Shown here: one piece after another, positions 20,520-32,933 of the stretch | Numbering within the stretch: position 1 is the first letter of the stretch | How the letters are laid out: every line of letters starts with the position of its first letter | NCBI GenBank assembly: GCA_032622095.1 | Contig: CP136064.1 | Span: 39,856,426 to 39,920,425 of the forward strand | DNA from: Siphonodentalium dalli | Lineage: Eukaryota; Mollusca; Scaphopoda; Gadilida; Siphonodentaliidae | Direction of reading: 5' to 3' | Length of the DNA: 64,000 bases | Notes under the pieces: model-generated | Told to the model about the DNA's origin: nothing | The model's input: only the letters and a program-made list of their open reading frames with translations | The model's database searches: none | Program-made: the position numbers and the translations under genes

Positions 20520-21350
20520 AACTTATGGCCGTTTCAGTCTGCAGTTGAGAGTGAAAGTAAGAACAATAAAATTGGAATCGTGGTATAACAAACCCCATTC
20601 AGCAGTACAGCGGCTTTTAACGAATATAGTATGGCATATGTTATGCATATGACTTGTAATCGATGGGTCATAGCCCAATACAGAGAGGGAACACAATTTG
20701 ACCGACCTCCACCCCGGTTCAACAGTTCCAAATCCAGTTCAGCACTTTATCGGGTAGAGTTCAGCAGATTCCCCGAACGCAGTTTAACAGATTTTTAACG
20801 AAAATAGTCGGGTATATGTTATGCAAATGACTTGCTATCGATGGACCATATCGAACTACAGTGAGGGAACACCATTTGACTGACCTCCACCCCAGTTCAA
20901 CAGTTCAAGATCCCGTGCAGCACTTTATCAGGAGCAGTTCAGCAGTTTAACTGATTTTTTAACGAAGATAGTCGTGTGTATGTTGTGCAAGTGACTTATA
21001 ATCGATGGACGATACAGTGAGGGAACACCATTTGACACCATACCAGTTCAACAGTTCAAAATTCCGTTAAGCGCTTTGTTGGAAACAGTTCAGCAGATTC
21101 CCCCGAACACAGTTTAACCGACATTTAACGAAGATATTCGGATATATGTTGTGCAAATGACTTTTTTTTTTATCGATGGGACATAAACAAATACAGGGAG
21201 GGAACACCATTTGACCGACCTCCACCCAGTTCAATCCCGTTCAACACTTTACGTGGAGCAGTTCAGCAGATTCTACCAAACTCAGTTTAACTTATTTTTA
21301 ACGAAGATAGTCGGGTGTATATATTATATAGGTTATGCAAATGACTTATA
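20520..21350. repeat. About five tandem copies of a 164-181-bp unit
   Basis: TTAACGAA.ATAGTCGG.TATATGTT..GCAAATGAC recurs at about 20613, 20794, 20958, 21125 and 21298. Each is followed by ATCGATGG, GAGGGAACACCATTTGAC, GACCTCCACCC, AGTTCAACAGTTC and GCAGATTC. The copies are diverged by substitutions and small deletions. The array lies upstream (5') of the second receptor gene. A C homopolymer run precedes it at about 20474-20488. Confidence 0.85.
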
Positions 21351-21904
21351 AAGTGTCATGTTTTGTTTCTGCCGCAATAATTGACAAGTGCGTTTGGATT
21401 TTGTTCGAGTCATGTACTCATGCAGTGAATCATTTTGTCAAAGTCGGACACAGGAACTCCAAGTTGATTGAAGCCATCTCTCGAGAAAGACATCCGAAGA
21501 ACCTGCCCTACCTGATGGGCTAAACCATAATACGGGCATTTGAATTCCATTGGTAAAATCGCCAAACTTTGTAAAGGAAATACCTATCATATAAGTTTAT
21601 TGCGACTGACATGCACACGTAGTAGTATACTCAAAGCATGATTGTTGTAACGTGAAATCTCAGTGCATGCTAACTGTGATGTTACACATAATTAAACTTT
21701 TTTATCTGAACATTTCCCACCAATGAATATGAATCCTTCTGCACTTGCATTACACATATCCAGGTGAATAGTTGAACAACCCAGAATATAACGTTTAGAA
21801 CTGAATGGGAGAATCCTTTCAGGATAGAAGGGCTAAAAATAGCCTAAAATGTGGACTAGAAAAACAAAAGTCAGTTTCTTGCTGATGATCTGCAACGTCG
21901 CATA
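21351..21904. other. Intronic DNA without recognisable features
   Basis: No gene or repeat is recognised. One short frame (21335-21523) starts in the tandem repeat and is not supported. Confidence 0.45.
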
Positions 21905-22405
21905 TTAAAGGCACGTGAGGCCTTAGTTGTCGAAAATATTCACATTTGTTCCAATCACCGTAAACAGAAAAACATTAAAACGCATACAGTTTCGTTCATA
22001 TAAACCATGACCATCGCGTAAACAGCATGTTATCATAAAGATTTACTATATTTTACATAAGCAAGAGCCTGATTGTGTTACAGAAGACAGCACAATGCTG
22101 CTGGCTAATCACACACAAATGGCATAAACGCTCTTTATTCGTTCCATATCAGGAATTCACCAACAAAAACGCTCTTTATGTTTACCACCATAATATAAAC
22201 AAACACCAGAAAAGTAACTTTTTGTGCTTTTGTTTACATAACAATGGTCAAAGATATGACAATAACATACTGTTTATGCGATATTTCTTATTTGTATACG
22301 GACAAAGTCTGTCTACATTTTGTTGTTCTTTCTGTTTGTGGCGGTTTTTGACGGGTGGAAATATTTTCACAGGATACCCACCGCCAAGGCCAACCGTACC
22401 TTTAA
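21905..22405. mobile_element. TTAA MITE family B, copy 2 (inverted, longest copy)
   Basis: It runs from TTAAAGGCACGTGAGGCCTT to CCAACCGTACCTTTAA, flanked by TTAA. It is the reverse complement of the copies at 13311-13775 and 31804-32282 and contains the segments each of those lacks. It ends about 135 bp before exon 3 of chitinase module 1. Confidence 0.85.
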
Positions 22406-22539
22406 AGAGTTTCTGCTCGCTGTTTATAAGAACCATATACAAATGGAGTTCGTTTGTATGTAAATATATTCCGGTTGGAATTGGCCACGCGCCTGACATA
22501 TTTTCTTTACATATACTCAGACTGTTCTATCTTTTCCAG

Positions 22540-22663
22540 TGCCGTTGATTTCATTAACCTGATGTCATATGATTTTCATGGATTCTGGAGCAAGCTGACG
22601 GGATTCAACAGCCCGCTATACCCACGAGAAAGCGATACACGGTTTTCAAATCAACTGAGTCAA
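22540..22663 (+). CDS. GH18 module 1, exon 3
   Basis: A 124-nt exon encoding (S)AVDFINLMSYDFHGFW, then GFNSPLYPRES and FSNQLSQ. DFINLMSYDFHG is the typical GH18 strand whose Tyr-Asp contacts substrate. One base completes the codon begun in exon 2, and the exon ends in phase 0 at CAA/GTAAGC. It follows a 15.5-kb intron full of other genes and elements. Module 2 has the equivalent exon at 41174. Confidence 0.88.
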
Positions 22664-23511
22664 GTAAGCTATCAGAATATCCCGAAACGGTTATGGGTGA
22701 CGATAAATCAACCGTTCTATAAATAGTCAGATGCATGCGACCAGGGACCAGCACTGCACACTGGACATCATTACTGATTTCCAAGTGAATTCGACCCGTA
22801 CTGTCATTTCACTTATGTCCCGTCGGAAACATAACCACTTTTCTAACACTTCTCAGAACTGGAAGTTCGATTGAATGTACCTCAGCCACTACATGCGTAG
22901 CAACGTATAATCCATTTCCCCATGGACATGTTTTGAAATGTACCGATAATCGTAAACACGTGAACAACTGAAGATCTTGATTATCAAATTATCCTTGCGA
23001 AAATACGCACATAATCGACCTATAACGTGAAATAGGTACATACTATTATTGTTTGATTCTAAAATAAACAGATAATAGATTCTTACCAGTTATTTCGTTT
23101 GTGGTACGGGTCACAATGAAAGCACCTGTTAGAGACCGTACACCTCGAAAGTCATGAGTTGGCTTATTTGTGTCATTGTCCGGACATATATCTGCGTAGA
23201 ATCGCCTCATTATGAGTCGATAATGTCACTACACTTCTCTCATTTTCAGCACATTATCGACTCAGAATTCTAAGTTGATTATCTACCTAAAACTTATATT
23301 ATAAGCAGATAATGTGCTGGTTTTTGGGAGAACAGGCTGTGGTGATGAGCTTGGTGCACTGCATGTCCATATTCTTGTCGCTCGATATGCAATATATACA
23401 CGTTATACTGACGGCCTGTCAAGCGGTAATGTGATATCATGATCACCGTACCATACCAGTATCTCATATGTTTGCCCGAATAACATTTTATGTTCAATGA
23501 TTCGGCTTCAG
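22664..23511 (+). other. Module 1 intron 3
   Basis: An 848-bp intron with no recognised element. Its importance is comparative: the equivalent intron of module 2 holds the 15-bp satellite and exceeds 22 kb. Confidence 0.75.
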
Positions 23512-23697
23512 GAATGGGCAGTGAATAAGTGGATCGAGATGGGAGCCCCGAAGGATAAACTTGTTCTGGGGATGCACGGGACAGGAAGCACGTTTACTCT
23601 GGCAGACAAAGAGTCACATCGCGTTGGATCAGATGTTAAATCAAAGGGGAATGGAGGAGAGCTACGTAAGCTCGACGCTAGAATGACGTACTTCGAG
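23512..23697 (+). CDS. GH18 module 1, exon 4
   Basis: A 186-nt phase-0 exon: EWAVNKWIEMGAPKDKLVLG, MHGTGSTFTLADKES, then ARMTYFE. AVNKWIEMGAPKDKLVLG is a standard GH18 segment. In most chitinases the next residues are L-P-x-Y-G-R/Q; here they are MHGTG, so the usual Tyr-Gly-Arg is lost. The acceptor is GGCTTCAG and the donor GTATGT. The split before ICRAF in the next exon matches the YFE/VC junction of the family. Confidence 0.88.
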
Positions 23698-25908
23698 GTA
23701 TGTATAAACTACTTTATATATGCCCTGCCTGTTTTCTGACATGTTAGTATGGTTGTGAAATAAGTATGGTTTTTGGCTTACACATGCGCATAGGGCTCAA
23801 AATATCTATTGCGCAAGTATTGCACAGGCGCGCGCTGTGACATTCACTGTGAAGTCTGTACCAACCGACTGTCAATCATTTCGTCTCTTTTATCGAGTTG
23901 AACTGAGCAATAACAATCAGATTTATCGGACTGTGTGCTACATACGACAACTACATATATGACAACCATACATATTTGTCAGGGAAAAAAATACTTATTT
24001 CACAAATAAAAAAATGTGGGGTTGCTGTTTACTCTTAAAACGATCGCAATTATATTCCCAAATCTTGTTTTGGTGTGGTAATCTCGACCAACGCCATCCC
24101 TGATAACGCCTCTCCGACCATATACCTATCTGATAACCGTGCATGAATATTTGTCAGACAAAAATCAATACTTATTATGTAAACGAAATTATGTCAGGCA
24201 ATTAACTACATAGAACGATCTATATCATCATACCGATATATGATGTAGGGGATATAATTATGTCTGACTTGTGAACGTGGCCTAATAAACGTGGCCTAAT
24301 AAACCAGGCAGAAACTAAGGATGCAGGATTCTTCCCAAATGTTCCTTTCGGACTTATTTTGCGAACAAAAGGATGTCGAGTCAATATTAATAGCCTTAAA
24401 CAATTGTAAAAAAAAATGCAAATTAAGCTTTGTATGCAGTTTTATAGCCGATATGTTTTAGCCAAGCATACTTTTTTTGTCATAAATATCAATACTTATT
24501 TGCTGATGAAAATGTAATATCTTAAACAATTGTAAAACAAGTATGCATTTCTATTCTTAAATGTTCTTTTTGTGTGATAATCTCGACCAACATCATCCCT
24601 GCTAATCCGCTCTCATGGCAGTCATACCCATTTCACAGCAATAACTGTTTGTCAGAAAAAAAAATACTTATTGTGTATGGTATCTTGCCAAATGTTCTTT
24701 TCGTATCGATCAAATCATTCATGTATCACTTGTCCAACCAATTAAACATATATACATACATGTACCTATTAGACAACCATACTTATTTGTTACAAAATCG
24801 ATACTTATTTTGAAAACGAAAAAAATGTCATGTCGACAACGTTAGAAGCCTTAAACAATTGTAAAATCGGTATGCATTTCTGCTTCCAGATGTTCTTTTA
24901 GTATGATAATCTTAAAAGATGACACCCGTCATCCCGATAATCCGCTTTCCAGCCACACCGAGCTATTTAACAACCATACTTATTTGTCAGAAAAATCAAT
25001 ACTTATTTTACTTACAAATTAAAAAAAAATGTCGGGTCGCTGTTAAGCCTTAAAAAGATCTGTAAAATAAGTATGCAATTTCATTCTCATATTTTTTCTT
25101 TTTGTATGATTATCTAGATAACAATCGTCATGCTAACCCCTCTCCAGTCTCCAACCATGTCTATAGCCTATACATATGGGACAACCATTCTTATTTGTCA
25201 GAAAAATCAATACTTATTTTGCAAACGAAAAAATGTCTTGTTAATGTTAGAAGCCTTAAAACAATTGTAAAATCGGTATGCATTTCTGGTTCTAAATGTT
25301 CTTTTAGTATGATAATCTTAAAATATTACTCCCCGATAATCCGCACTCCAAACACACCGAGCTATTTAACAACCACACTTATTTGTCAGAAACATAAGTA
25401 CTTATTTTACTTACAAATTAAAAAAAAATGTCGGGGTCGCTGTTAAGCCTTAAAAAGATCTGTAAAATAAGTATGCAATTTCATTCCCATATATTTTTTC
25501 TTTTTGTATGATTACCTAGATAAAAATCGTTTCTGCTAATCCTTCTGCAGTCTCCAACCATGTCTATATACATATGTGACAACCATACTTATTTGTCAGA
25601 AAAATCAATACTTCTTTTACTAACAAATTAAAAAGAAAATGTAGGGTCGCTGTTAAGCCTTAAAACGATTTGTAAAATAATTATGCAATTTTATTGCCAT
25701 ATCTGACCTTTTTATTTGATTATCTAGATAAAAATCATTCCTGCTAACCCCTCTCCAGTCTCCAATCATGTCAAAATACCTATGTGACAACCATACTTAT
25801 TTGTCAGAAAAAATCAATACTTATTTTTTAAACGGAATGATGTCATGGAATTAACTACATAGAACGATTTATATCATCATACCGATATATGATGTAGGGG
25901 ATATAATT

Positions 25909-26678
25909 TTTGAAAAAAATGGGGGGGGGGGGGGGTATACTGTTTTGCACCTGTCCGTCCGTCCATCCGTGGCGCGTACGTCCGATTTCTGTTGGTGTCA
26001 TAACTTGAATAGTTGTATTCGGATCTCAATAAAATTAGGTATGAATGTTCATTACTATGAGGACATTAAATAGAGGGTTCCATCGTTTTGTTCGGATTAT
26101 CCATTCTAGAGTTATTCATCTTTGTTTCTCTAGAAATGTTGGCTTTTTTGTCAGTCTGGTGTCTGTTCATGTCATAACTTCAACAGTTGTGCTGGGATCT
26201 CAATGAAATTTGGTCGGGCTGTTCACTTCCATTCTAGAGTTATTCATCTTTGTTTATTTGAAAATGTTGGCTTTTTGGTCTGTCCGATGTCTGTTCATGT
26301 CATAACTGCAACAATGAAATTTGGTATGGATGTTCACTACTATGAGAACATTCAATAGAGGGTTCCATTGTTTTGTTCGGCTTTTCCAATCTAGAATTAT
26401 TCATCTTTGTTTATCTGGAAATGTCTGTTCAGGTCATAACTTGAACAGTAGTCCTCGGATCTCAATGAAATTATGTATGGATGTTCACTGTTATGGGGAC
26501 ATTCAATAGAGGATTCAATCGTTTTGTTCGAGTTTCCGTTCTAGAGTTATTCCTTTTTGTTTATATGGAAATGTTGGCTTTTTGGTCCATCCGATGTCTT
26601 TTCAGGCATGTTATAGGTATGCCCACATTAGGCGGTATGCCACAAGGGGGTATGTACTGGGCGACAGTCCATCTTTTG
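25909..26678. mobile_element. Insertion with internal tandem repeats in the 205-bp array
   Basis: The array sequence GATGTAGGGGATATAATTATGTCTG is intact at about 24243-24265 but split here: its left half ends near 25908 and its right half resumes at about 26679. The insert begins with a G run and TATACTGTTTTGCACCTGTC, then CCGTCCGTCC. It contains about four degenerate copies of a unit with TCATAACTTGAACAGTTGT, TCTCAATGAAATTTGGTATG and CTAGAGTTATTCATCTTTGT. It is non-coding. I have the impression that this poly-G/CCGTCC sequence is widespread in marine invertebrates. Confidence 0.65.
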
Positions 26679-28768
26679 TTATGTCTGACTTGTGAACGTG
26701 GCCTAATAAACCAGGTAGAAAATATGGATGCATGATTGTTTCCAAATGTTTCTTTCGGACTTATTTTGCGAACAAAAGGATGTCGAGTCAATATTGTAAA
26801 TTAAGGTTACTATGCAGTTTTATTGCCCATATGTTATTGCCAAACATACATTTTTGTCAGAAATATCAATACTTATTTTGCAAATGAAAATGTAATATAT
26901 ATATGTTAGAAGCCTTAAACAATTGTATTCATTTCTATTCCTAAATGTTCTTTTTGATAATCTCGACCAACATCATCCCAGCTAATCCGCTCTCCATGGC
27001 AGTCATATCCATTTCACAGCCATATATACTTATTTGTCAGAAAAAAATCAATACTTATTGTGTATGGTATCTTTCCAAATGTTATTTTCGTATCGATCAA
27101 ATCATTCATGTAACACTTGTCAAACCAATTATACATATATACATACCTATTAGACAACCATACTTATTTGTTACAAAATCGATACTTATTTTGCAAACGA
27201 AAAAAATGTCAATGTTAGAAGCCTTAAAACAATTGTGAAATACGTATGCAGTTCTGTTTCTAAATGTTCTTTTCGTATAAGAATCTCGGCCAACATCATC
27301 CCTGCTAATCCACTTTCCAAACATATTTATATAGCTATTTGACAACCATACTTATTTGTAAAAAAAATCAATACTTATTTTGCAAACGAAAAAAATGTCA
27401 TGTTAATGTTAGAAGCCTTAAAACAATTGTAAATTCGGTATGCATTTCTGCTTCCAGATGATCTTTTAGTATGATAATCTTAAAAGATGACTCCCATCAT
27501 CCCCGATAATCCGCTCTCCAACCATACCGAGCTATTTGACAACCATACTTATTTGTCAGAAAAATCAATACTTATTTTACTTACAAATTAAAAAAAACAA
27601 ACGACAAAGTCACGACATTCAGATTTGTAAGCCGTTCCATGTGTTGTTCGTGGCATTAATTAATAACTAAATTGGATTAACACAGAAATCAGATGAAATT
27701 TGTGTATGGAATAATCTATTTTGAACTTCGAATAATACACAATAAAGACGAATAACACTAAAATTTGAAGCATAATATTGTTCATTTTCCATATATATTT
27801 TCAATTTGTTGGATCTTGTGTTTTGGCGTCTCTGATCACTTATCTATATATCTGATGTCCCCAGGGTTGTAAACACTCGTCTGGAAGGGCAGAAACATAT
27901 AATTAAACATAGATACATAAACACCAAACGTAATATGTATACATAACGCGCGATTCCCAAATGTTATTTTTGTGTGCTTATCTTGACCAGCATCTTATCT
28001 GCTATTCCGCTCTCCAGTACGTCTACCCATTTGACAACCATACTTATTACAAAAATCAATACTAAAAAATGTCGGATCAATATTTTAGCTTAAGCGCAAT
28101 TATTTGAGGTATGCACAAATAGTTGTGCTTAAGCGCAGATATTTGTAATTAAGCTCAAACATTTGTGCTTTAGCTCAAATATGTATATTTCATTCCCCAT
28201 CAATATAGATCTTCCCTCAAAAATAAAATAGTCTTCCCCTAATGTGTAGTGAACTCTGCCAATATCAACAGGGTGTGTCAGGTAATGGTTTTTTAATGTC
28301 CTTATTTGCGCTTTGGCTTCCCATAAATATTGTTACAAGCTTTAAGACATTTGTAAAATAAGTATCCACTTCTATTCCCAAATATTCTTTTTGTGTGGTA
28401 ATTTCGACCAACATCATCCCTGCTAATCCGCTCTCAAACCATATACCTAGCTATTTGACAACCATACTTATTTGTCAATCAATACTTATTTTGCGAACGA
28501 AAGTATGTCGGGTCAATGTTACAAGCCTTGTGACATTTGTAAAATAGTATGCTGTTTTATTCCAAAATGTTCTTTTTGTGTGGTAATCTCGACCGACATC
28601 ATCCCGGCTAATTCGCTCTCCAGCCATATATATACCTAGCTATTTGTACAACCATACTTATTTGTCAACCAATACTTATTTGTCAATCAATAGGCCTACT
28701 TATTTTGCGAACGAAAACGATATGTCGGGTCAATTTATGCCTTAAGAATTGTAAAATAAGCTACTATA

Positions 28769-30431
28769 CAGGGGGGGGGGGGGGTAGTAAAATTTTTTGC
28801 AGGAAGGTATGCCGGGGTGGTGGGTGGCCAGAGGGGCAATAAACGTGTTTTTACAACCTCGTGTGCCATTATTTGACATTTCTAACAGTTTAAAACATAT
28901 TATAAGAATCTATAACTGCAAAAACACCATATTAATGTTACTGGGACCTCATATGGGCCTTAGTGGAGATGACATTAAGCTATGGCATGTTGCATATGGG
29001 GCGGTGGGGTGAAAAAAATCCTTCCCGACACCCTTCGAAAAGAAGCTTCGAGATATGTAAAACTTAAATAAATAAACATGTCTTGATGTAACTAAAGCCT
29101 AGATCATTGTGTGCATGGGAAAAGAGCGAGCAATTGTCTCAAACATTAATGTGACTATCAATGGTTAGAATATAACTGTCATCACACTGTTCATCAGTGC
29201 ATCAAGCCAATCAGTGAAATACTTGCATGTCTATCAACTCATATGACCGGCTACTCTCCCAACACCTAAAATATCCAAGTCTGGCATGTTTGTCATTTAA
29301 CAGAGGTTGCTCCAGTAGACTAACAAAAGTATTAAGGCATAATGCTAGATAATGGGCTGGTTAACAGACTAATCGGGAAATGGTTAGAAATTATGGAATT
29401 GTGTGTATCTTGTACAGTGACCTAAGTTTGCATATATAAGTAAACTTGTCCTGATGTAACTATTGCGTAGATCATTGTGTGCATGGAAAAAGAGCGAGCA
29501 ACTGTCTCAAACATTAATGTGACTATCAATGGGTAGAAAATATCTGTCATCAGTGTATCAAGCCAATCAGTGAATTATTTGCATGTCTTTCAACTCAGAT
29601 GATCTCTCACAAGACCTATAGTATCAAAGTCTGGTTATATATAAACGAGTAGGATCTGTCTGGATTTTTCTCTCAGACACCTGGACCGAGTTCAACCAAA
29701 TTTGGTGTGGTGATTCGGGGTACCCTGGCGGATGTTATAATGGTATTAGTTTTTCAAAATGTTTGATGAAAAAAAATAAAATAAAATTGGTTTTGTTAAA
29801 TTGAGCAAGGAATTCAATCTTAAAAAAATAAATAGTAAAACAATATATATAAATCAAAATGTTTCAATGACCAAATGTTCTTAAAGCGCACAAAGGGGCT
29901 GCCGCTAAATGAAGGCTCTGTCTAAGATCAAAATGTGTGCGAAGTCCCACAAAGGGGGCCACAGGTATCTCCGATGCTGAATATAGGCACCCAAAGGGAG
30001 CCTGTTTCAGCAAGTTCAGTATAATAGAAGTAAGTAGACTAACATAAGTGGTATGTAATATGTTAGATAATGGGCTGGTTGACAGGAAATGGTTAGAAAT
30101 AATGAAATTTTGTATATTCTGCACAACGACCTAGATTTACAGTTGATCATCAATTTATAAAACATTTTTTTTCAATTAAAACAGCTTCTGAAACAGGTTA
30201 AACTGTTATTTGAACTAATTGAGATCATTCCAGTCATATGAGTGATATCAGTAGAGTTTTATGAGATTTTAGACAAATTTTAGTGAAATTTGGGGGGTGG
30301 GTGTAAAAAAAATTGGAGTAGAAAATTATTTTTTTTGCAGGTTTGGGGGTGGTGGGTCCCCGAAAATGCCAGATGCAAAAAAAAACGGCATACCTTCCTG
30401 CAATGTTTTTACTACCCCCCCCCCCCCCCTG
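28769..30431. mobile_element. Second poly-G-terminus transposon, 7-bp TSD
   Basis: It starts CAGGGGG...TAGTAAAA, then GCAGGAAGGTATGCCG, and ends with the inverse (CGGCATACCTTCCTGC, then TTTTACTA, a C run and CTG). The terminal repeats span about 48 bp. The same 7 bases, TACTATA, flank it at 28762-28768 and 30432-30438. The host sequence continues across the site in the pattern of the 205-bp array, so the insertion is nested. Inside is a tandem repeat of about 368 bp (GATCATTGTGTGCATGG near 29102 and 29470, with a partial third copy near 30025-30120). There is no transposase. Confidence 0.75.
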
Positions 30432-31200
30432 TACTATAAGCAATTTTATTCCCAAATGTTTTTGTTGTTTCGGCCAACATGGTTATCTTTACCAATATCA
30501 TGCATCCCTGCTAATCCGCTCTCCAATCATATCCATTTGACAACCATACTTATTTGTCAGAAAAATCAATACTTGTTTTGTAACTGAAAAGATGTCGGTC
30601 AACGTATACGTATATAAATAAGTATACAGGTATATTGCAAAATGATCTTTTCCTATCGATCAAATCATTCATGTAAGCATACACCCATACATATTGGACA
30701 ACCATACATATTTGTCTAACAATCAATACTTATTTGCAAAATGACAAGTCATATATTAGATGCCTGATTAAAACATTTGTAAAATACCAATTTGTCAGAA
30801 AAAAGTAAATACATATTGTACAAACGAAAACATATCATGTCAACGTTAGAAGCCTTACAATAATAACTTATTATAATACAACATATAGGGATTCAGTTTG
30901 CTCGTCAAAATTGTATGTTCTTTTCGTGTGACTATATATCGATTAAATCATTCATGTAACCTCGCTCAACGATGTATACCCATGATACATATTGGACAAC
31001 CATACTTATATTTGTTAAAAAAATCAATACTTATTTTACGAACGAACAAGATATCAAGTCATATTAGAAGCCTTACATAAACTAGTACATAATTACGACA
31101 ACAATGTTACAAGCCCTATAAACAAATACTAAAGTAAGTACGCACACATGCAGTACGTTCTATTCCTTAGTGATTTTTTTGTACGACCATCGATAAAAAA

Positions 31201-31803
31201 AATCACTAAACTGCTAACCTCTCCCCAACAATTAATTCACACACATTTGACATTTATTTGCAAAAGTGCATTCATTATACAAGAATACAGGAGATACAAA
31301 TATAATCATAAATAGGAGTGAATCGTCATGTGCATAAGATCAGTTACTTGCCCAGTTGAGGGTCAGCGAGATATGGATATATGACAATCCACATCATGCT
31401 GACTCCCAAATTGGGTGCACTCAGCCTGGGGTTGACATAACCTCGTTCGTGGCTTTCTTCCTGCTGACCCCATCATAATATGTATTGTGTCAACTACGGT
31501 TATGTCAACGATTAAATGTGAGTATATAGTATATAGCAGACATATGTATATGCTCTTCTTTGACAGACCTGAGGGAGTGTGGCATGTGGTCTCGCGGGTT
31601 TCTTAAATACAGACATTTATGTAAACCAAGGTTGCCCTCATTTTCCAAGAAACCCGCCAGGCCAGTTGGATGAGATCCAGTTAGAACACTAGAACATTAT
31701 ATTGTCGAATGTGATGGAAGGGGGTGGAGTCGTTGCACGGTGCATACGGGTTTGAGGCGTCACACGTGTACTAAGTATCAAATAAGTCCATAGCGTGATC
31801 ATT
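31201..31803. other. Intronic DNA without recognisable features
   Basis: Sequence beyond the 205-bp array, still inside intron 4 of module 1. I see no gene, RNA gene or repeat copy in it. Confidence 0.45.
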
Positions 31804-32282
31804 TTAAAGGTACGGTTGGCCTTGGCGGTGGGTATCCTGTGAAAATATTTCCAACCGTCAAAAACCGCCACAAACAGAAAGAACAACAAAATGTAGACAG
31901 ACTTTGTCCGTATACAAATAAGAAATATCGCATAAACAGTATGTTACTGTCATATGTTTGACCATTGTTATGTAAACAAAAGCATAAAAAGTTACTTTTC
32001 TGGTGTTTGTTTATATTATGATGGTAAACATAAAGAGCGTTCTTTGTATGTGAATTCCTGATATGGAACGAATAAAGAGCGTTTATGCCATTTGTGTGTG
32101 TCTTCTGTAACACAATCAGGCTCTTGCTTACGTAAAATATAGTAAATCTTTTTGATAAAATGCTGTTTACGCGATGGTCATGGTATATATGAACGAAACT
32201 GTATGCGTTTTAATGTTTTCTGTTTACGGTGATTGGAACAAATATGAATATTTTCGACAATTAAGGCCGCACGTGCCTTTAA
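31804..32282. mobile_element. TTAA MITE family B, copy 3
   Basis: It begins TTAAAGGTACGGTTGGCCTT and ends GGCCGCACGTGCCTTTAA, TTAA-flanked. It is close to the copies at 13311 and 21905 but lacks the short segment around ATTAGCCAG.AGCATTGTGC. The ends form an imperfect inverted repeat of about 20 bp. Confidence 0.85.
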
Positions 32283-32933
32283 CGAGAACAGGCTGGGCAC
32301 AAGTTTCAATCGTTTCGCGGAGAGTCGTCCTGGACAAACGTCGAACTGGTTTAGTAGCTGCATTTGATGATGCCACTCGATCGTTGTCGCTGTTTTGTAC
32401 TGGTCGATGTTATCACGAATTCTGATCATTTCCTGATTGTAATTTTGATCATGATCTACACTGTTGTTAAGTATCACTAATATAAATCCTGTGTTCTTAA
32501 TGACAACAGTTATCGAGCAGCATGTAGAAACACGTCATGAAAATTGTTACCACACACACACTAATCATTAACTGCGAAAAGTCACTACATAATGACATGA
32601 CAAGAAAAAAATGTCGAATTTACCATACATCATAAAACTTGAATCCTTTTTAAAAGTACTGATTTTGTTAACTTTTAAAATGTTCTCCCGCAGAAAATAG
32701 AAATGTGCAATTACTTGGACTTTCGTTAGTCAAACAGCAGCAGTTATCTTCAGAAAAAAATATTTAGTGAAAATACACAGGTCATGGGTGATTATGTCAA
32801 TTTATTTATAGAGAGTAATGTTGTCCAGTAGTTTACAAAAACATTCATGAGTGTCCATTAGCTGTCTAATTCAAACGATGAATGAATGGCTAACATTCCG
32901 CGTGTGTTTGAGTGTGTTATTTCATTTCGACAG
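32283..32933. other. Intronic DNA before exon 5
   Basis: Nothing recognised. A minus-strand frame at 32178-32477 overlaps the MITE and matches no family I know. Confidence 0.45.

Larger units (their letters stand above)
23950..31200. repeat. Degenerate array of about 205-bp units filling intron 4
   Basis: The motif ACAACCATACTTATTTGTCA, followed by a block around ATCAATACTTATTTT, then AAAATGTC..GT, TTAGAAGCCTTAAA.CAATTGTAAAAT, and ..TCGACCAACATCATCCCTGCTAATCCGCTCTC, recurs many times. Starts near 24775, 24968, 25178, 25368, 25578 and 25789 show a period of about 190-215 bp. Copies are diverged and partly truncated. The array is interrupted by the elements at about 25909-26678 and 28769-30431 and by unique sequence near 27600-27960. 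Short frames in it are chance. Confidence 0.82.

Noticed and set aside
22075-22548. 157-codon plus-strand frame
   Set aside because: It runs through TTAA MITE copy 2 and into the splice acceptor of exon 3. The other MITE copies do not conserve it.
31799-32113. 104-codon minus-strand frame sharing residues with the frame at 22075
   Set aside because: The similarity is due to both lying in copies of the same non-coding MITE; the frames are not maintained.
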